DNA of 64,000 nt from Saccharopolyspora_C sp047200635. Its GTDB lineage: Bacteria > Actinomycetota > Actinomycetes > Mycobacteriales > Pseudonocardiaceae. Position 1 is the first letter of the stretch. The number at the start of each line of letters is the position of its first letter. Shown here piece by piece: positions 25,295-35,493 of the stretch. The DNA lies in contig NZ_JBJZOI010000013.1 of the NCBI RefSeq assembly GCF_047200635.1, forward strand, positions 1-64,000, read 5' to 3'. The position numbers were made by a program, and so were the translations under genes. The notes beneath the pieces are model-generated. The model saw only the letters and a program-made list of their open reading frames with translations, searched no databases and was not told the DNA's origin.

Positions 25295-27979
25295 ATGATG
25301 GGGTCGACCGACTCATCGGATGCCGGGGCGCACGTCCTCCTGGCGGACGGCCAGGTGGTCGAGCTCCGGGCGCTGACGGGGGACGACGCGGCGGAGCTGC
25401 GCCGGTTGCACGCCGAACTGCCCGCCGGGGACCTCCGCTCCCGGTTCCTGGGCGTCCCCTCCGCGGAGAACGTCGCCCGGTTGCTGGGACACCTGCTGGC
25501 GCCCGGGGACGGCGACGTGGTCGCGCTGGGCGTCTTCCGCCGGGAGAGGTTGATCGGCGTCGGGCACTTCGAGGTCCTGGCGGACCCGGCGCTGGCCGAG
25601 GTCGCGTTCGTCGTCGAGCACGACGTGCACGCCAAGGGCGTCGCGACGCTGCTGCTGGAGCACCTCGCGTTCGCGGCGGCGCGGCGCGGCGTGCGCGGCT
25701 TCACCGCCGAGGTGCTCACCACGAACACCGCGATGCTGCGGGTGTTCCTGGACAGCGGGCTGCACTGCCTGCGCACCGCCGACGGGTCCGTGACGCACGT
25801 CGTCGTCGAGCTGGACGACGACGCCTCCTACTCGGAGCGCCGCGCGGCGCGCGACCGCGCCGCTTCGGCGGAGAGCCTGCGGCACCTGCTCGCCCCGCGG
25901 TCGGTCGCGGTGGTGGGGGCCAGCGCCTCCCGAGGCAAGGTGGGCAACGCGGTGCTGCGCAACCTCCTCGCCGGCGGGTACCGGGGTGCGGTCTACCCGA
26001 TCAACCCGTCCGCGGCCGAGATCGAGGGCGTGGCGGCCTTCCCGGACGTCTCGGCGCTCCCGGAGGCCCCCGAGCTGGCCGTGCTGTGCGTACCGGCCAG
26101 CGCGGTCCCGGAGGTCGCGGAGCGGTGCGGCCGGCGCGGCGTGCGCGCACTGGTCGTCGTGAGCTCCGGGCTCGGCGGCGCGCCCGCCCGGGAGCTCGTC
26201 TCGGCGGTGCGCCGGTGGGGGATGCGGCTGCTGGGCCCGAACTGCTTCGGAGCGATCAACTCGGACCCGGACGTGCGCTTGGACGCCACGTTCGGCGCGG
26301 ACGGGATCCCGCCGGGAGACGTCGGGATCGTCACGCAGTCCGGCGGGGTCGGGATCGTGCTGCTGAGCCGGTTGCGCCAGCTGGGGCTCGGGGTCTCGAC
26401 GCTCGTGTCGGCGGGGGACAAGTACGACGTCAGCGGGAACGACCTGCTCCAGTGGTGGGACGCCGACGAGCGCACCGGGATCGGCGTCGTCTACCTGGAG
26501 TCGTTCGGCAACCCCCGCAAGTTCTCCTGGTCCGCGCGCCACCTCGGGCGGGCGAAACCGCTGGTGCTGCTGCGCGGTGGGGCGAGCCCGGTCGCGCGGC
26601 GCGCCGCGGCCGCGCACAGCTCCTCCACCGCCGCCCCCGAAGCCCTCCGGGAAGCGCTGCTGCGGCAGGCCGGGATCATCGGGGCGGACGACGTGGACGA
26701 GGTGCTGGCGGTGCTGGCGGTCCGGGACGCCCAGGGGATCCCGCGCGGGGGCCGGGTCGCGGTCGTCACGAACGCCGGGGGACTGGGAGTGCTCACCGCC
26801 GAGGCCTGCGCCCGGGCCGGTTTGGACTTCGCCGAGCTGCACCCGGCCACCCGCGCCGAACTGGCGGGGCTGCTGCCCCGGTACGGCTCGGTGGTCAATC
26901 CCGTCGACACCACCGCCGTCGTCGACGCCTCCGCGTTCGCGCGCTGCGCCGCGCTGGTCCGGGCCGATCCGAACGTTGACGCCGTGCTGGTACCGCTGAT
27001 CGAGACGGCCCTCGGCGAGCCGGTAGAGGCGCTGGCCGACGCGCTCGCGAACTCCGGGGCGGGTGACCGGACCCCGGTCGTCGTGGTCCGGCCCGGCCGG
27101 TCGGCGCCGGTCGAGTTCCTGCGCCGCTCCGAGGAGCGGCTGCCGAGCCTGGCCAGCCCCGCCTCGGCCGCGGCGGCGCTCGCCGGGCTGGCGGGCTACC
27201 AGCGCTGGCGGGAGCGCTCCGCGGTCCCGGCCGAGGTGCCCCCGGACGTCGACGTGGCGGCGGCGCGTCGCCGGGTGGTCGCCCTGTCGGCCTTCCGGCG
27301 GGGCGGGGGATGGCTGTCGTTCGAGCAGACCCGGGCCTGCCTGGAGGCCGTCGGGGTGCGGCTCTCGCGCCGGACGACGTGCGAGACCGAGCGGGAAGCG
27401 CTCGCCGCGTTGGGCGCGGCGACGGGACCGGTGGTCGTGACGGCCCTGACCGGGGAGCCGGACCACGAGGACCCCGAGGCCCGCAGCCGCGGTGACGTCG
27501 CGGACGCGGACCAGTTGCGCGCCGCGTGGCGGGCGCTGCGGAACACCGCGGGCGCGGAGTTCCGCGGGGTCTCCCTGCGCGACCAGGTCGCCGCGGACCT
27601 GTCCCTGTCCGTCACCGCCGGGCACGACGAGTCGTTCGGCCCCGTGCTCGGCGTCGGGCTCGGGGGCGCCGCCGGGCGGCTCGCCCCGACGCGCGGTCAT
27701 CGGCTGGTGCCGCTCAGCGCCCAGGACGCGGCGGACCTGGCGGCCGGACCCGCCGCGACCGCGGTGCTCGGCACCGGGCCCGGAGCGGCGCCGGACCGGG
27801 ACGCGCTGGTGGAGCTGCTGGTGCGGATCGCCCGGTTCGCCGAGGCGGTGCCCGAGCTGGTGGAGCTGGAACTGGATCCGGTGCTGCTCCGGAGGGGGAC
27901 GCCGATCCTGCCGGAGGCCCGGATGCGGATCGGCGGGGCAGTGGTGGAGGACCCCCTCCTGCGACGGCTGGCGTTGTAG
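25295..27979 (+). CDS. GNAT acetyltransferase/ADP-forming acyl-CoA synthetase fusion
   Basis: The protein has 894 residues. A GNAT domain occupies about residues 15-180 (VVELRALTGDDAAELRRLHA; FVVEHDVHAKGVATLLLEHL as acetyl-CoA site). A CoA-binding NDP-forming acyl-CoA synthetase follows (SVAVVGASASRGKVGNAVLR, GPNCFGAINS, TQSGGVGIVLL, and AAAHSSSTA, which carries the histidine used as phospho-carrier). An ATP-grasp-like part ends the chain. Related fusions (Pat-type) acetylate and inactivate acetyl-CoA synthetases. Whether the ligase half is active is unclear. Two tandem ATGs (25295, 25298) follow GGGGAG; either may be used. Confidence 0.82.
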   Translation: MMGSTDSSDAGAHVLLADGQVVELRALTGDDAAELRRLHAELPAGDLRSRFLGVPSAENVARLLGHLLAPGDGDVVALGVFRRERLIGVGHFEVLADPALAEVAFVVEHDVHAKGVATLLLEHLAFAAARRGVRGFTAEVLTTNTAMLRVFLDSGLHCLRTADGSVTHVVVELDDDASYSERRAARDRAASAESLRHLLAPRSVAVVGASASRGKVGNAVLRNLLAGGYRGAVYPINPSAAEIEGVAAFPDVSALPEAPELAVLCVPASAVPEVAERCGRRGVRALVVVSSGLGGAPARELVSAVRRWGMRLLGPNCFGAINSDPDVRLDATFGADGIPPGDVGIVTQSGGVGIVLLSRLRQLGLGVSTLVSAGDKYDVSGNDLLQWWDADERTGIGVVYLESFGNPRKFSWSARHLGRAKPLVLLRGGASPVARRAAAAHSSSTAAPEALREALLRQAGIIGADDVDEVLAVLAVRDAQGIPRGGRVAVVTNAGGLGVLTAEACARAGLDFAELHPATRAELAGLLPRYGSVVNPVDTTAVVDASAFARCAALVRADPNVDAVLVPLIETALGEPVEALADALANSGAGDRTPVVVVRPGRSAPVEFLRRSEERLPSLASPASAAAALAGLAGYQRWRERSAVPAEVPPDVDVAAARRRVVALSAFRRGGGWLSFEQTRACLEAVGVRLSRRTTCETEREALAALGAATGPVVVTALTGEPDHEDPEARSRGDVADADQLRAAWRALRNTAGAEFRGVSLRDQVAADLSLSVTAGHDESFGPVLGVGLGGAAGRLAPTRGHRLVPLSAQDAADLAAGPAATAVLGTGPGAAPDRDALVELLVRIARFAEAVPELVELELDPVLLRRGTPILPEARMRIGGAVVEDPLLRRLAL

Positions 27980-28023
27980 CTCCCGCTCCCGGGGCCCTCG
28001 ATGGCGCGGCGGCGTCCGCAGCG

Positions 28024-29007
28024 TCAGCCGTGCTCCTCGGCGAAGTCGCTCAGGAGTTCGCGCGCGGTCCGGTCCGGCGCGGGTGGTGGCGGTCGCAGGT
28101 CCGGTGGCCAGCCCACGCGCACGGCCAGTTGCGGATGCTCCAGCCCGGTCGCGATCTCGTCGCGGATGGTGGCGCGGGTGCTGTCGATCTCGAAGCCCTC
28201 GCTCAGCGGGCTGGTGGCCAGGCCCTCGCGAACGGCGGTGCACAGCACCGCGCTCGTGGCCTCACCCGCCATCAGGTGCGCCCGGTCGTCGTCGGCCGCC
28301 GTGCTCACCAGCAGGATGTTCCCGGCGTTGCGCGCGGTGCCGACCTCCTCGTGCGCGACCGCGGCCCGGCCGAAATCCCGCAGCACCAGGTCGCCGTACC
28401 GCGTTCCCGGCTCGGGTGCGCTCTCCCGGTGGACACCGGTCGTTCCCGCCGCCGAGCGCAGTCCTGTCCACGCCGCGAGCTCGTCCCGGTACCTCGCGGA
28501 GAAGCCGTGCAGGAACGCCGCTTTGGCGAACGAGCGCGTCAGGGCGTACCGGTCGTCGCCTTCGAGGACCACCACCGCCACTCCCGCCCGCTGGTCCGCG
28601 CGGGTGAGCAGGTCGAGCAGGGCGGCGGGCACCGGTTCCGCGGCGTACTGGCGCCGGTCCGTGCGTCGCACCCAGGCCGCGCGCAGCAGCGAGATCGCCT
28701 CCGGGGAGGGGTCGCCCCGCTCACCCGGCTCGACGACGGCGAGCGCGGCCGCGTCGGGCACCAGCCGGACGCGGACCCGCCTGCCGAGCGCGGCCAGCGC
28801 CAGGACGGCGTGGTGCAGCGCCGCACCGCAGCTGATGATCACCTCGCGCCCCGCCGGATCGGCTGCCGGGAGCCGGGGGCCGGTCGCGAGCAGGCGCAAT
28901 GCGCCGCCGCCCACCTCCCAGCGCCAGGGGCGCGCGTTGTACAGCGACGGCGCGCGGGCGGAGAACGCGGCCGCGAGCCGCAGCGCCTCGGAATCGTCGT
29001 CGCCCAT
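28024..29007 (-). CDS. Acg-type nitroreductase-family protein
   Basis: The protein has 327 residues. It has APSLYNARPWRWEV near residue 19, with Tyr in place of the histidine seen in its four paralogs here, then VIISCGAALHHAVLAL and RRTDRRQY. The C-terminal GLATSPLSEGFEI segment replaces the usual CPLSQIAEV. GGGAGGGGCG precedes the ATG at 29007. It is the last gene of a leftward run of USP and GH65 genes, 36 bases after a USP. Confidence 0.87.
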   Translation of the reverse strand: MGDDDSEALRLAAAFSARAPSLYNARPWRWEVGGGALRLLATGPRLPAADPAGREVIISCGAALHHAVLALAALGRRVRVRLVPDAAALAVVEPGERGDPSPEAISLLRAAWVRRTDRRQYAAEPVPAALLDLLTRADQRAGVAVVVLEGDDRYALTRSFAKAAFLHGFSARYRDELAAWTGLRSAAGTTGVHRESAPEPGTRYGDLVLRDFGRAAVAHEEVGTARNAGNILLVSTAADDDRAHLMAGEATSAVLCTAVREGLATSPLSEGFEIDSTRATIRDEIATGLEHPQLAVRVGWPPDLRPPPPAPDRTARELLSDFAEEHG

Positions 29008-29043
29008 CGCCCCTCCCGTCCCTCGGGCGCCCGTGCCCCGACG

Positions 29044-29895
29044 TCACGCGCGGCGGTGCCCCGCGCGGTGCTCCTCCCCGCGCACCACCGCGACCGGGCA
29101 GTGCGCGTGCAGGATCACCCCGGCCGCCACCGAGCCGAGCAGGAGACCGGCGAAACCGCCTCGTCCGCGGTGGCCGACGACGAGCAGCTGCGCCTCGCGG
29201 GTCCGATCTGCCAGCCCGAAGACCGGATGCCCCCACTGGGAGACCCGGCTGACCGGGACCTCCGGGTAGCGCTCGGCCCAGCCCGCGAGCTGCTCGGCGA
29301 GGCTGCGCTCGGACTCGGACCTGGCCAGGTCGAGTTCGTCGCGCAGCGGTGGCGCGATCGCCAACTCCGGCCCCGGCACGTCCCAGAACTGGACGGCGAC
29401 GAGTTCGCCGCGGCGGGCGGCGGCCGCCTCGAACGCGAACTGCAGGGCCCGCACGCTCTGCTCGGAACCGTCGACGCCGACGAGCACCGGGCCGCGCGCG
29501 CGGGGCTCGCGCACGACGACGACCGGGCAGCGGGCGTGGGTCGCGACCTTGGTGCTGACCGACCCGAGCCGCATCCCCGCGGGGGAGCCGCCGCCCCGGC
29601 CCCCGACCACGATCAGCCTGGTGCGCTCCGACATCTCGATCAGGGCCGATGCGGGCCGCCCCCGGGTGACCATCTCCGTGATCTCGGTCGCCGGGTGCTC
29701 GGCGCGCACGCGGTCCGTCACGGTGCGCAGCACCGTCCACACCTCCTCGTCGCGCGAGGGGAAGTCGTTGATGGCGAAGGCGTGCACCCGGGGCACCCCC
29801 AGGAGGTCGGCCTCCGCCGCGGCCCAGTCCAGCGCCGCGCAGGAGTGCTCGGACCCGTCCACGCCGACGACGATCCCGCCCTCGTCCCACGTCAT
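29044..29895 (-). CDS. Universal stress protein, tandem domains
   Basis: The protein has 283 residues. Domain 1 runs from IVVGVDGSEHSCAALDWAA to GGRGGGSPAGMRLGSVST, and domain 2 ends GHRGRGGFAGLLLGSVAA. Both ATP-loop patterns hold. A histidine- and arginine-rich tail of about 12 residues follows the second domain. Shine-Dalgarno complementarity before the ATG at 29895 is weak (GGGGC). It precedes a nitroreductase gene in the same direction. Confidence 0.9.
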   Translation of the reverse strand: MTWDEGGIVVGVDGSEHSCAALDWAAAEADLLGVPRVHAFAINDFPSRDEEVWTVLRTVTDRVRAEHPATEITEMVTRGRPASALIEMSERTRLIVVGGRGGGSPAGMRLGSVSTKVATHARCPVVVVREPRARGPVLVGVDGSEQSVRALQFAFEAAAARRGELVAVQFWDVPGPELAIAPPLRDELDLARSESERSLAEQLAGWAERYPEVPVSRVSQWGHPVFGLADRTREAQLLVVGHRGRGGFAGLLLGSVAAGVILHAHCPVAVVRGEEHRAGHRRA

Positions 29896-30027
29896 GCCGC
29901 CCCGCTTTCGCGCTCCTGCCGGAGGCGCCTCGACCCCTGCGCGGTGCGGACGCCCGCTTCCGGAGTTCCCCGGCGGCGTCCCGGCCGAACCTCCCCGCCG
30001 CGAGGAGCGGGGGAGGTCCGGAGCCGA

Positions 30028-30930
30028 TCAGGCGGACCGCTTCCCGCGCACCACCAGGACCGGGCAGGGGGCGTGGTGCAGGAGAGCTTGGCTGGTGGAG
30101 CCGAGCAGCAGCCCGCTGAACCCCCCGCGCCCCCGGGCGCCCACGACGACGAGCCGGGCCCCGTCGGAGTGGGCGAGCAGTTCGCCCGCGGCCGATCCGC
30201 GTTCGATGAAGCGGTCCACCACCACGTCCGGGTACCGCTCGCCCCAGCCCGCGAGCAGCTCCGCCATCAGCAGCTGCTCGCGGTGGCGCACCTCCTCCTC
30301 GCCCAGGCCGACCCGCAGCCACTTCGCGTCGACGCCGACGACGTCCCAGGCGTGCACGACGTGCAGCGGTGCGTCCCAGGCCGCGGCGGCCTCGAACGCG
30401 TGCGCCAGGAGGAGTTCCGTCTCCCGCGAGCCGTCCAGGCCCACGACCACGGGCCCGTCGACCAGCCCCTGCCCGCGGTCGCTTCTGCCGCGCACCACGG
30501 CCGTCGTGGTGTGGCTGTGCGCGGCGACGGTCACCGCCACCGAACCGGCCAGCAGGCCGGTGAAACCCCCCAGGCCGCGGTCACCGACCACCACGAGCCC
30601 GGCGCGGCGCGATTCGTCGATCATCACCGACGGCGGGGTGCCGGGGCAGGACTCGGTCTCGACGGGCACGCCGGGGCTCTCCGCGCCGGCGGACTCGGCG
30701 GCCTCCGCCAGCCACTTCTCCACCTCGACGCGCACCGCCGCGTGGTGCTCGCGCGGCCACGGCACCCCGGGGATCTCCGGGAGCACCGGCAGCGCGAACA
30801 CGTCGGCGTAGACGATCCGCAGCGAGGTGCCCCGCCGGGCGGCTTCCCGGGCCGCCCACCGCACGGCACCGCGCGCGGTCCCCGAGCCGTCGATGCCCAC
30901 CACCACCGGCCCCCGGTCGTGTTCGCTCAT
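30028..30930 (-). CDS. Universal stress protein, tandem domains
   Basis: The protein has 300 residues. It starts VVVGIDGSGTARGAVRWAA; domain 1 ends GDRGLGGFTGLLAGSVAV and domain 2 ends GARGRGGFSGLLLGSTSQ. Domain 1 has HSHTTTAVVRG where most paralogs have a CPV sequence. CGGGGGGA precedes the ATG at 30930. It is the second of three consecutive leftward USPs (8, 9 and 10 counted along the window). Confidence 0.92.
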   Translation of the reverse strand: MSEHDRGPVVVGIDGSGTARGAVRWAAREAARRGTSLRIVYADVFALPVLPEIPGVPWPREHHAAVRVEVEKWLAEAAESAGAESPGVPVETESCPGTPPSVMIDESRRAGLVVVGDRGLGGFTGLLAGSVAVTVAAHSHTTTAVVRGRSDRGQGLVDGPVVVGLDGSRETELLLAHAFEAAAAWDAPLHVVHAWDVVGVDAKWLRVGLGEEEVRHREQLLMAELLAGWGERYPDVVVDRFIERGSAAGELLAHSDGARLVVVGARGRGGFSGLLLGSTSQALLHHAPCPVLVVRGKRSA

Positions 30931-31112
30931 CTCGTCCCCCCGTTCCGGATCGGCGCCCCGCGACGCGGGGCAGGCCGAGCGCACCAGTGCCGGGCGGGAA
31001 CCGCGCCGACCCGGTCACGTCCGACCGTGCGCGATCCCGGCGCCGACCGCATCTCCGCGAAGCTCGGGTGCGGGCGGGCGCCGCACCGCTCGTGCCGGTG
31101 CCCCGGCCGAGC

Positions 31113-31967
31113 TCACGCGGGACGCACGACCAGCAAGGGGCACGGCGCGCAGTGGGCGAGCGCCCGGCTGGTCGAGCCCAGCAGCATCCCGGTCAGACCG
31201 GACTGGCCGCGGCTGCCGATGACGAGCAGCTCCGCGCGCGCCGCGTGGGCGAGCAGCGCCCGGACCGGGCGGTCGTGCTCGACCGAGCGGCGCAGCTCCA
31301 CCTCGTGGAAGCGCTCGGCTGCTCCCGCGAGTCGTTCGGCGAGCAGCCGGTGGGCGTCCCGCTCCCGGTCGGCGGCCGGGGTGTCCGGGGACAGGTCGTT
31401 CCAGTCCTCGGCGGCGACCTCGCGCCAGGTGTGCACCGCCAGCAGCGGGACCCCGCGCAGTCCGGCCTCGTGCAAGGCCCAGTCGAGCGCGGGATCGGCG
31501 ACCCCGGCGGCATCCACGCCGACGACGATCCCGCCGCCGCGCCCGGATCCGCGCCCGCGCACGACGGCCACCGGGCAGGAGGCGAGCGCGATCGCCGCCT
31601 CCGCCGTCGAGCCGAAGGCGAGTCGTGCCCCCGACTCGTCGAGCCCGCTGGCCCCGACGACGAGCAGGTGCGCCGCCGCGGACTCGGCGACGAGCTCCTC
31701 GGCGGCACCGCCGCGCCGGAGCTCGCCGCGGACCTCGGCGTTCGGGGCGAAGTCGTGCGCGACCCGCTCGGCGGCGCCCAGCACGTCGCGCGCGCGGCGG
31801 CGCACCCCCTCGTCCGCGTCCGGGTCGGCGTCGCCGGGCACCACCGCGAGCAGCAGCACCGGGTGCCCCCGCAGCTCGGCCTCCCGCGCCGCCCACTCCA
31901 CGGCCCCCAGCGCGGGGGCGGAGCCGTCGACGCCGACCACGATTCCTGATCTCCGCTGTCCGGCCAC
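31113..31967 (-). CDS. Universal stress protein, tandem domains
   Basis: The protein has 284 residues. The start is GTG at 31967, chosen from GGGAGG upstream and from the USP fold beginning directly afterwards (IVVGVDGSAPALGAVEWAA). The first nucleotide loop is one residue too long (GASG, ten residues, GS), so ATP binding by domain 1 is doubtful; the second (GSRGQSGLTGMLLGSTSR) is normal. It follows the GH65 gene by 74 bases. Confidence 0.9.
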   Translation of the reverse strand: MAGQRRSGIVVGVDGSAPALGAVEWAAREAELRGHPVLLLAVVPGDADPDADEGVRRRARDVLGAAERVAHDFAPNAEVRGELRRGGAAEELVAESAAAHLLVVGASGLDESGARLAFGSTAEAAIALASCPVAVVRGRGSGRGGGIVVGVDAAGVADPALDWALHEAGLRGVPLLAVHTWREVAAEDWNDLSPDTPAADRERDAHRLLAERLAGAAERFHEVELRRSVEHDRPVRALLAHAARAELLVIGSRGQSGLTGMLLGSTSRALAHCAPCPLLVVRPA

Positions 31968-32041
31968 GATCGAGCACCTCCCGGCATCGGGCCCCGCAGC
32001 GAAGGTAAGGCCCGGGTGCTCGGGACGCGACGCGGTCCAGC

Positions 32042-34516
32042 TCACCCGGCGGAGGGGCGGTCGGCCGCGGCGGGCCGCACGCCGTCGCGGCGCACCCGGA
32101 CGCGGGCGTCCTCCCCGCGCTCCCAGGAGAACGTGGCGACGTCACCCGGAGCCAGCGCCACCGCGCGCTCCCCGCAGGCGCAGGTGAAGGGCGCGTCGGC
32201 GGGGCCGCCGCGACCGACCCGCACCACCGCCGTGCGGCCCGTGACCTCGACCGAGACCGGATGCCCCTGGTAGCGCAGCTCCAGTTCCAGCTCGCCCAGC
32301 TCCGGCGGCCAGCACGGGTTGAGGCGCAACGCCCCCTGCCGGGCCTCGACCCCGGCGAAGCAGCGCTGCAGCAGGTCGATGGTCCCGGCCATGGCGGCGA
32401 GGTGGATGCCTTCGCGGGTGCTGCCGCCCTGGGTGTCGTGCACGTCGGCTTCCAGCGCGCGGTGGAAGTGCTCCCACGCCCGCTGCCGGTCGGACCGGGC
32501 CAGGACCCAGGCGTGCACCACGGCGCTGAGGGTGGAGCCGTGGCTGGTGCGCCGCAGGTAGTGCTCGATCGTCTCCGGGATCCGCTGGGCGGGGAAGGGA
32601 TAGCCCAGCCCGTCGAGGACGTCGCGCAGCTCCTCGGCGGACAGCAGGTAGAACAGCATGAGCACGTCGGCCTGCTTGGAGACCTGGTAGCGGTTCGGGT
32701 CGTCCCCCTCGGCCTCCAGGATGCGGTCCAGCCGCTGGATGTCGCCGTAGCGCTCCCGGTAGCCGCGCCAGTCGAGTTCGGCCAGCTCGGAATAGCCCTC
32801 GAACTGGCTCGGGATGCCGTCGTGGAAGGGCACGAACAGCTTGCGGGACAACCGCATCCAGCGATCGACCTCGGCTTCGCGCAGCTCCAGCTCCGCCGCC
32901 AGCTCGCGCCTGCGCTCCGGGGCGAGGACGGCGAGCACCTCCACCGCCGTCCGGCACAGCCAGGCCAGCATGACGTTGGTGTAGGCGTTGTTGTCGATCC
33001 CGGGGACGGCCGCTCCCGGGTAGGCGGTGTGGTACTCGTCCGGGCCGACGACTCCTTCGACGACGTAGCGGTCCCGGCCGGGGTCGTAGCGGGCGAGACC
33101 GGCCAGGAACCGCGTCGTGTCCAGGATCAGCTCCGCGCCGAAGTCGTGGAGGAACGCCGTGTCCGCGGTCGACTGGTAGTAGTGCCAGGTGTTGTACGCG
33201 ATCGCGATGCCGATGTGCCGTTGCAGGTGGGTGTTGTCGGGCAGCCAGCGCCGGGATCGCGGGTTGAGGTGCAGCCGCTGGCTCTCCTCCCTGCCGTTGC
33301 TCCCGCTCTGCCACGGGAACATCGCGCCGGTCCGCCCGGCGCGGCGCGCCGCGCGGCGGGCCTGGTGCAGCCGCCGGTAGCGGTACAGCAGCAGCGCCCG
33401 GGCCTCGCTGGCGGCGCGCAGCGTCAGCACCGGCAGCACGAACAGCTCGTCCCAGAACACGTGGCCGCGGTAGGCCTCGCCGTGCAGGCCGCGCGCGGGG
33501 ACGCCGACGTCCAGGTCGGCGCTGTTCGGCGAGATCGTCTGGATGAGGTGGAACAGGTGCAGGCGCACGGTGCGGCGGATCTCGTCGGAGCCGCGCACCC
33601 CGCAGCGGAAGGTCCGCCACGAGGTGCGCCAGGCCGCCCGGTGGCTCTTCAGCAGCGACTCGAAATCGCCCGCCTCGGCGGCCAGTTCCGCGGACTCCGC
33701 GGCCGGTTCCGAGACCGCGTGGTCGAGGGAGGTGTGCAGCGCCACCACCTTCTCGACCACGACGCGCTCGCCGGGCCGCGCGACGACGGCGAACTCGTGC
33801 GCGATGCGGTCGGGCCCGGCCGAGGTCGTTCGCGGGGGTTCCAGCCGCCGCCGATCGATCCGGACGCGGGTGCGCGCCGCTTCGGCGACCTCGATGCGCG
33901 ACCAGGCGGTGCGGGCGCGCAGGCAGAGGGTCTCGGGCGAGTGCTCGTGCGCGTCGAAGTCGCTCAGGTGCGGGCCCTCCAGCTCGGCGTACCGGGCGAC
34001 CCCGGCGTTGCGCACCCGGCCGTCGAGCCCGCTGCGGAAGGTGATCGTGCTGGTGTGGTCCTCGGGCACCAGCGCGGTCTCCAGCGCCGCCAGGTGGGGC
34101 ATTCCCATGTGGACGATCCGGCGCTGCACCAGGGTGGTGGTGCGCCCGGCCCGGTCGCGGAACCGGCATCGCCTGCTCAGCACCGCGCGTTCGAGGTCCA
34201 GCTCGACCTCGTGCTCCAGCAGCGCGCACCGGCTCAGGTCGAACCACTCGCCGTCGTCGAAGCGGAACGTCAGCGGCAGCCAGTTCGGCAGGTTCACCAG
34301 CGACTCGGTGGTGATCTCCTGCCCCGCGATCCGCGCCGTCCGGCGGTCGTAGCACCCGGCCGCGTAGGTACCGGGGTAGTGCACCCCGTCCTCCACCGCC
34401 TCCGGCGCCGCCCCCCGGGTGGCGAAGTAGCCGTTGCCCAGCACGCACAACGCCTCTCGCCGGCCCTCGTCGGCGGGGTCGAAGCCGCTGAACGTCCACG
34501 TGCGGTCATCGGACAT
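32042..34516 (-). CDS. GH65 disaccharide phosphorylase or hydrolase
   Basis: The protein has 824 residues, typical for glycoside hydrolase family 65 (maltose, trehalose and kojibiose phosphorylases). Landmarks are the N-terminal beta-sandwich, VFWDELFVLP near residue 353, SGSNGREE near 404, the catalytic general-acid Glu494 in VVGPDEYH, and YQVSKQADVLML. The phosphate loop RRTSHGSTLS is present, favouring a phosphorylase over a hydrolase. Acting on trehalose or a similar alpha-glucoside it would release beta-glucose 1-phosphate, which the HAD protein at 44678-45424 could convert to glucose 6-phosphate. In M. tuberculosis the DosR-regulon Rv2006 fuses such domains. It lies 15 bases after a USP gene. 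Confidence 0.88.
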   Translation of the reverse strand: MSDDRTWTFSGFDPADEGRREALCVLGNGYFATRGAAPEAVEDGVHYPGTYAAGCYDRRTARIAGQEITTESLVNLPNWLPLTFRFDDGEWFDLSRCALLEHEVELDLERAVLSRRCRFRDRAGRTTTLVQRRIVHMGMPHLAALETALVPEDHTSTITFRSGLDGRVRNAGVARYAELEGPHLSDFDAHEHSPETLCLRARTAWSRIEVAEAARTRVRIDRRRLEPPRTTSAGPDRIAHEFAVVARPGERVVVEKVVALHTSLDHAVSEPAAESAELAAEAGDFESLLKSHRAAWRTSWRTFRCGVRGSDEIRRTVRLHLFHLIQTISPNSADLDVGVPARGLHGEAYRGHVFWDELFVLPVLTLRAASEARALLLYRYRRLHQARRAARRAGRTGAMFPWQSGSNGREESQRLHLNPRSRRWLPDNTHLQRHIGIAIAYNTWHYYQSTADTAFLHDFGAELILDTTRFLAGLARYDPGRDRYVVEGVVGPDEYHTAYPGAAVPGIDNNAYTNVMLAWLCRTAVEVLAVLAPERRRELAAELELREAEVDRWMRLSRKLFVPFHDGIPSQFEGYSELAELDWRGYRERYGDIQRLDRILEAEGDDPNRYQVSKQADVLMLFYLLSAEELRDVLDGLGYPFPAQRIPETIEHYLRRTSHGSTLSAVVHAWVLARSDRQRAWEHFHRALEADVHDTQGGSTREGIHLAAMAGTIDLLQRCFAGVEARQGALRLNPCWPPELGELELELRYQGHPVSVEVTGRTAVVRVGRGGPADAPFTCACGERAVALAPGDVATFSWERGEDARVRVRRDGVRPAAADRPSAG

Positions 34517-34531
34517 CGCGAGCCGCCCCGC

Positions 34532-35380
34532 TCACCCGCTCCCGGGCGATCGCCCGTCGTCCGGCGGCACCACCGCGACCGGGCACCTGGCTCGGTGCAG
34601 CACTCCGCGCGAGACCGACCCCAGCAGCGCCTCGGAGAGCCCGCCGGAACCACGACGCCCCACGACCAGCAGGCGGGCGCCCGCGGCCGCCTCCGCCAGG
34701 GCGGAGATCGGGTCCATCGAACTGGTGAGGCGGCGCAGGACGACGTCGGGGTGCCTCGGGGCGAACCCGGCCACCGCTTCGGCCAGCGCCCGCTCCGCGC
34801 GTGCGACCAGCTCCGCGCGGTCCGGGTGGTCGAACGGCCCGGGGATGAACGCGGAGTCCGGTGCGGCCTGCACCGCGACCACGTCGCAGCGCAGCGCTTC
34901 CGCGGCCTCGCACGCGAATTCCAGGGCCCGGTCCCCGTCGGCGGAACCGTCCACCCCGGCCACGACGGTCTCGCGCCGCACCTCGTCGGCCGCCCCGCGC
35001 ACCACCACCGCCGGGCACGGGGAGCGCGTCGCCACCCCCAGCGCCACCGAGCCGAGCACGGCGTCGTGCAGGGCGCGGTGACCGCGCGAGCCGAGCACCA
35101 GCAGCGGAGCCCGCCCCGCCGCCTCCAGGAGCCGGGCGACCGTTCGCCCGGTGAGCACCTCCACCCGCACCCGGGGCGCGCCGTAGTGGAGCTGGGAGCG
35201 GGTCGCGAGATCGGTGAGCCACCCGGGGCAGGTCCCGTTCGGCATCGGCTCGGCGTCGACGTGGACCAGCAGCAGTTCATCGCCGCAGAGCTCCGCGTTC
35301 GCGCAAGCCCACTCGACGGCGCGCTCGGACTCGGGCGTGCCGTCCACCGCGACCGCGCACCCGCGTCCGCCGACCGGCAT
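34532..35380 (-). CDS. Universal stress protein, tandem domains
   Basis: The protein has 282 residues. It starts CAVAVDGTPESERAVEWAC; domain 1 ends GSRGHRALHDAVLGSVAL and domain 2 ends GRRGSGGLSEALLGSVSR. Both loops fit the ATP pattern. GAGAGGGGG precedes the ATG at 35380. It heads the leftward run USP / GH65 / three USPs / nitroreductase, and its 5' side faces the phosphate permease gene. Confidence 0.9.
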   Translation of the reverse strand: MPVGGRGCAVAVDGTPESERAVEWACANAELCGDELLLVHVDAEPMPNGTCPGWLTDLATRSQLHYGAPRVRVEVLTGRTVARLLEAAGRAPLLVLGSRGHRALHDAVLGSVALGVATRSPCPAVVVRGAADEVRRETVVAGVDGSADGDRALEFACEAAEALRCDVVAVQAAPDSAFIPGPFDHPDRAELVARAERALAEAVAGFAPRHPDVVLRRLTSSMDPISALAEAAAGARLLVVGRRGSGGLSEALLGSVSRGVLHRARCPVAVVPPDDGRSPGSG

Positions 35381-35493
35381 CGCGCACCCCCTCTCCCCGG
35401 ATCCAGGCTGGCAAAGGCATCCGCGCGCGGCATCTCGGCGCCTCGCGCGCCTCCCGCCGGGTGGCGGGCCGCGCGGTCGCTCACACTGGCCGG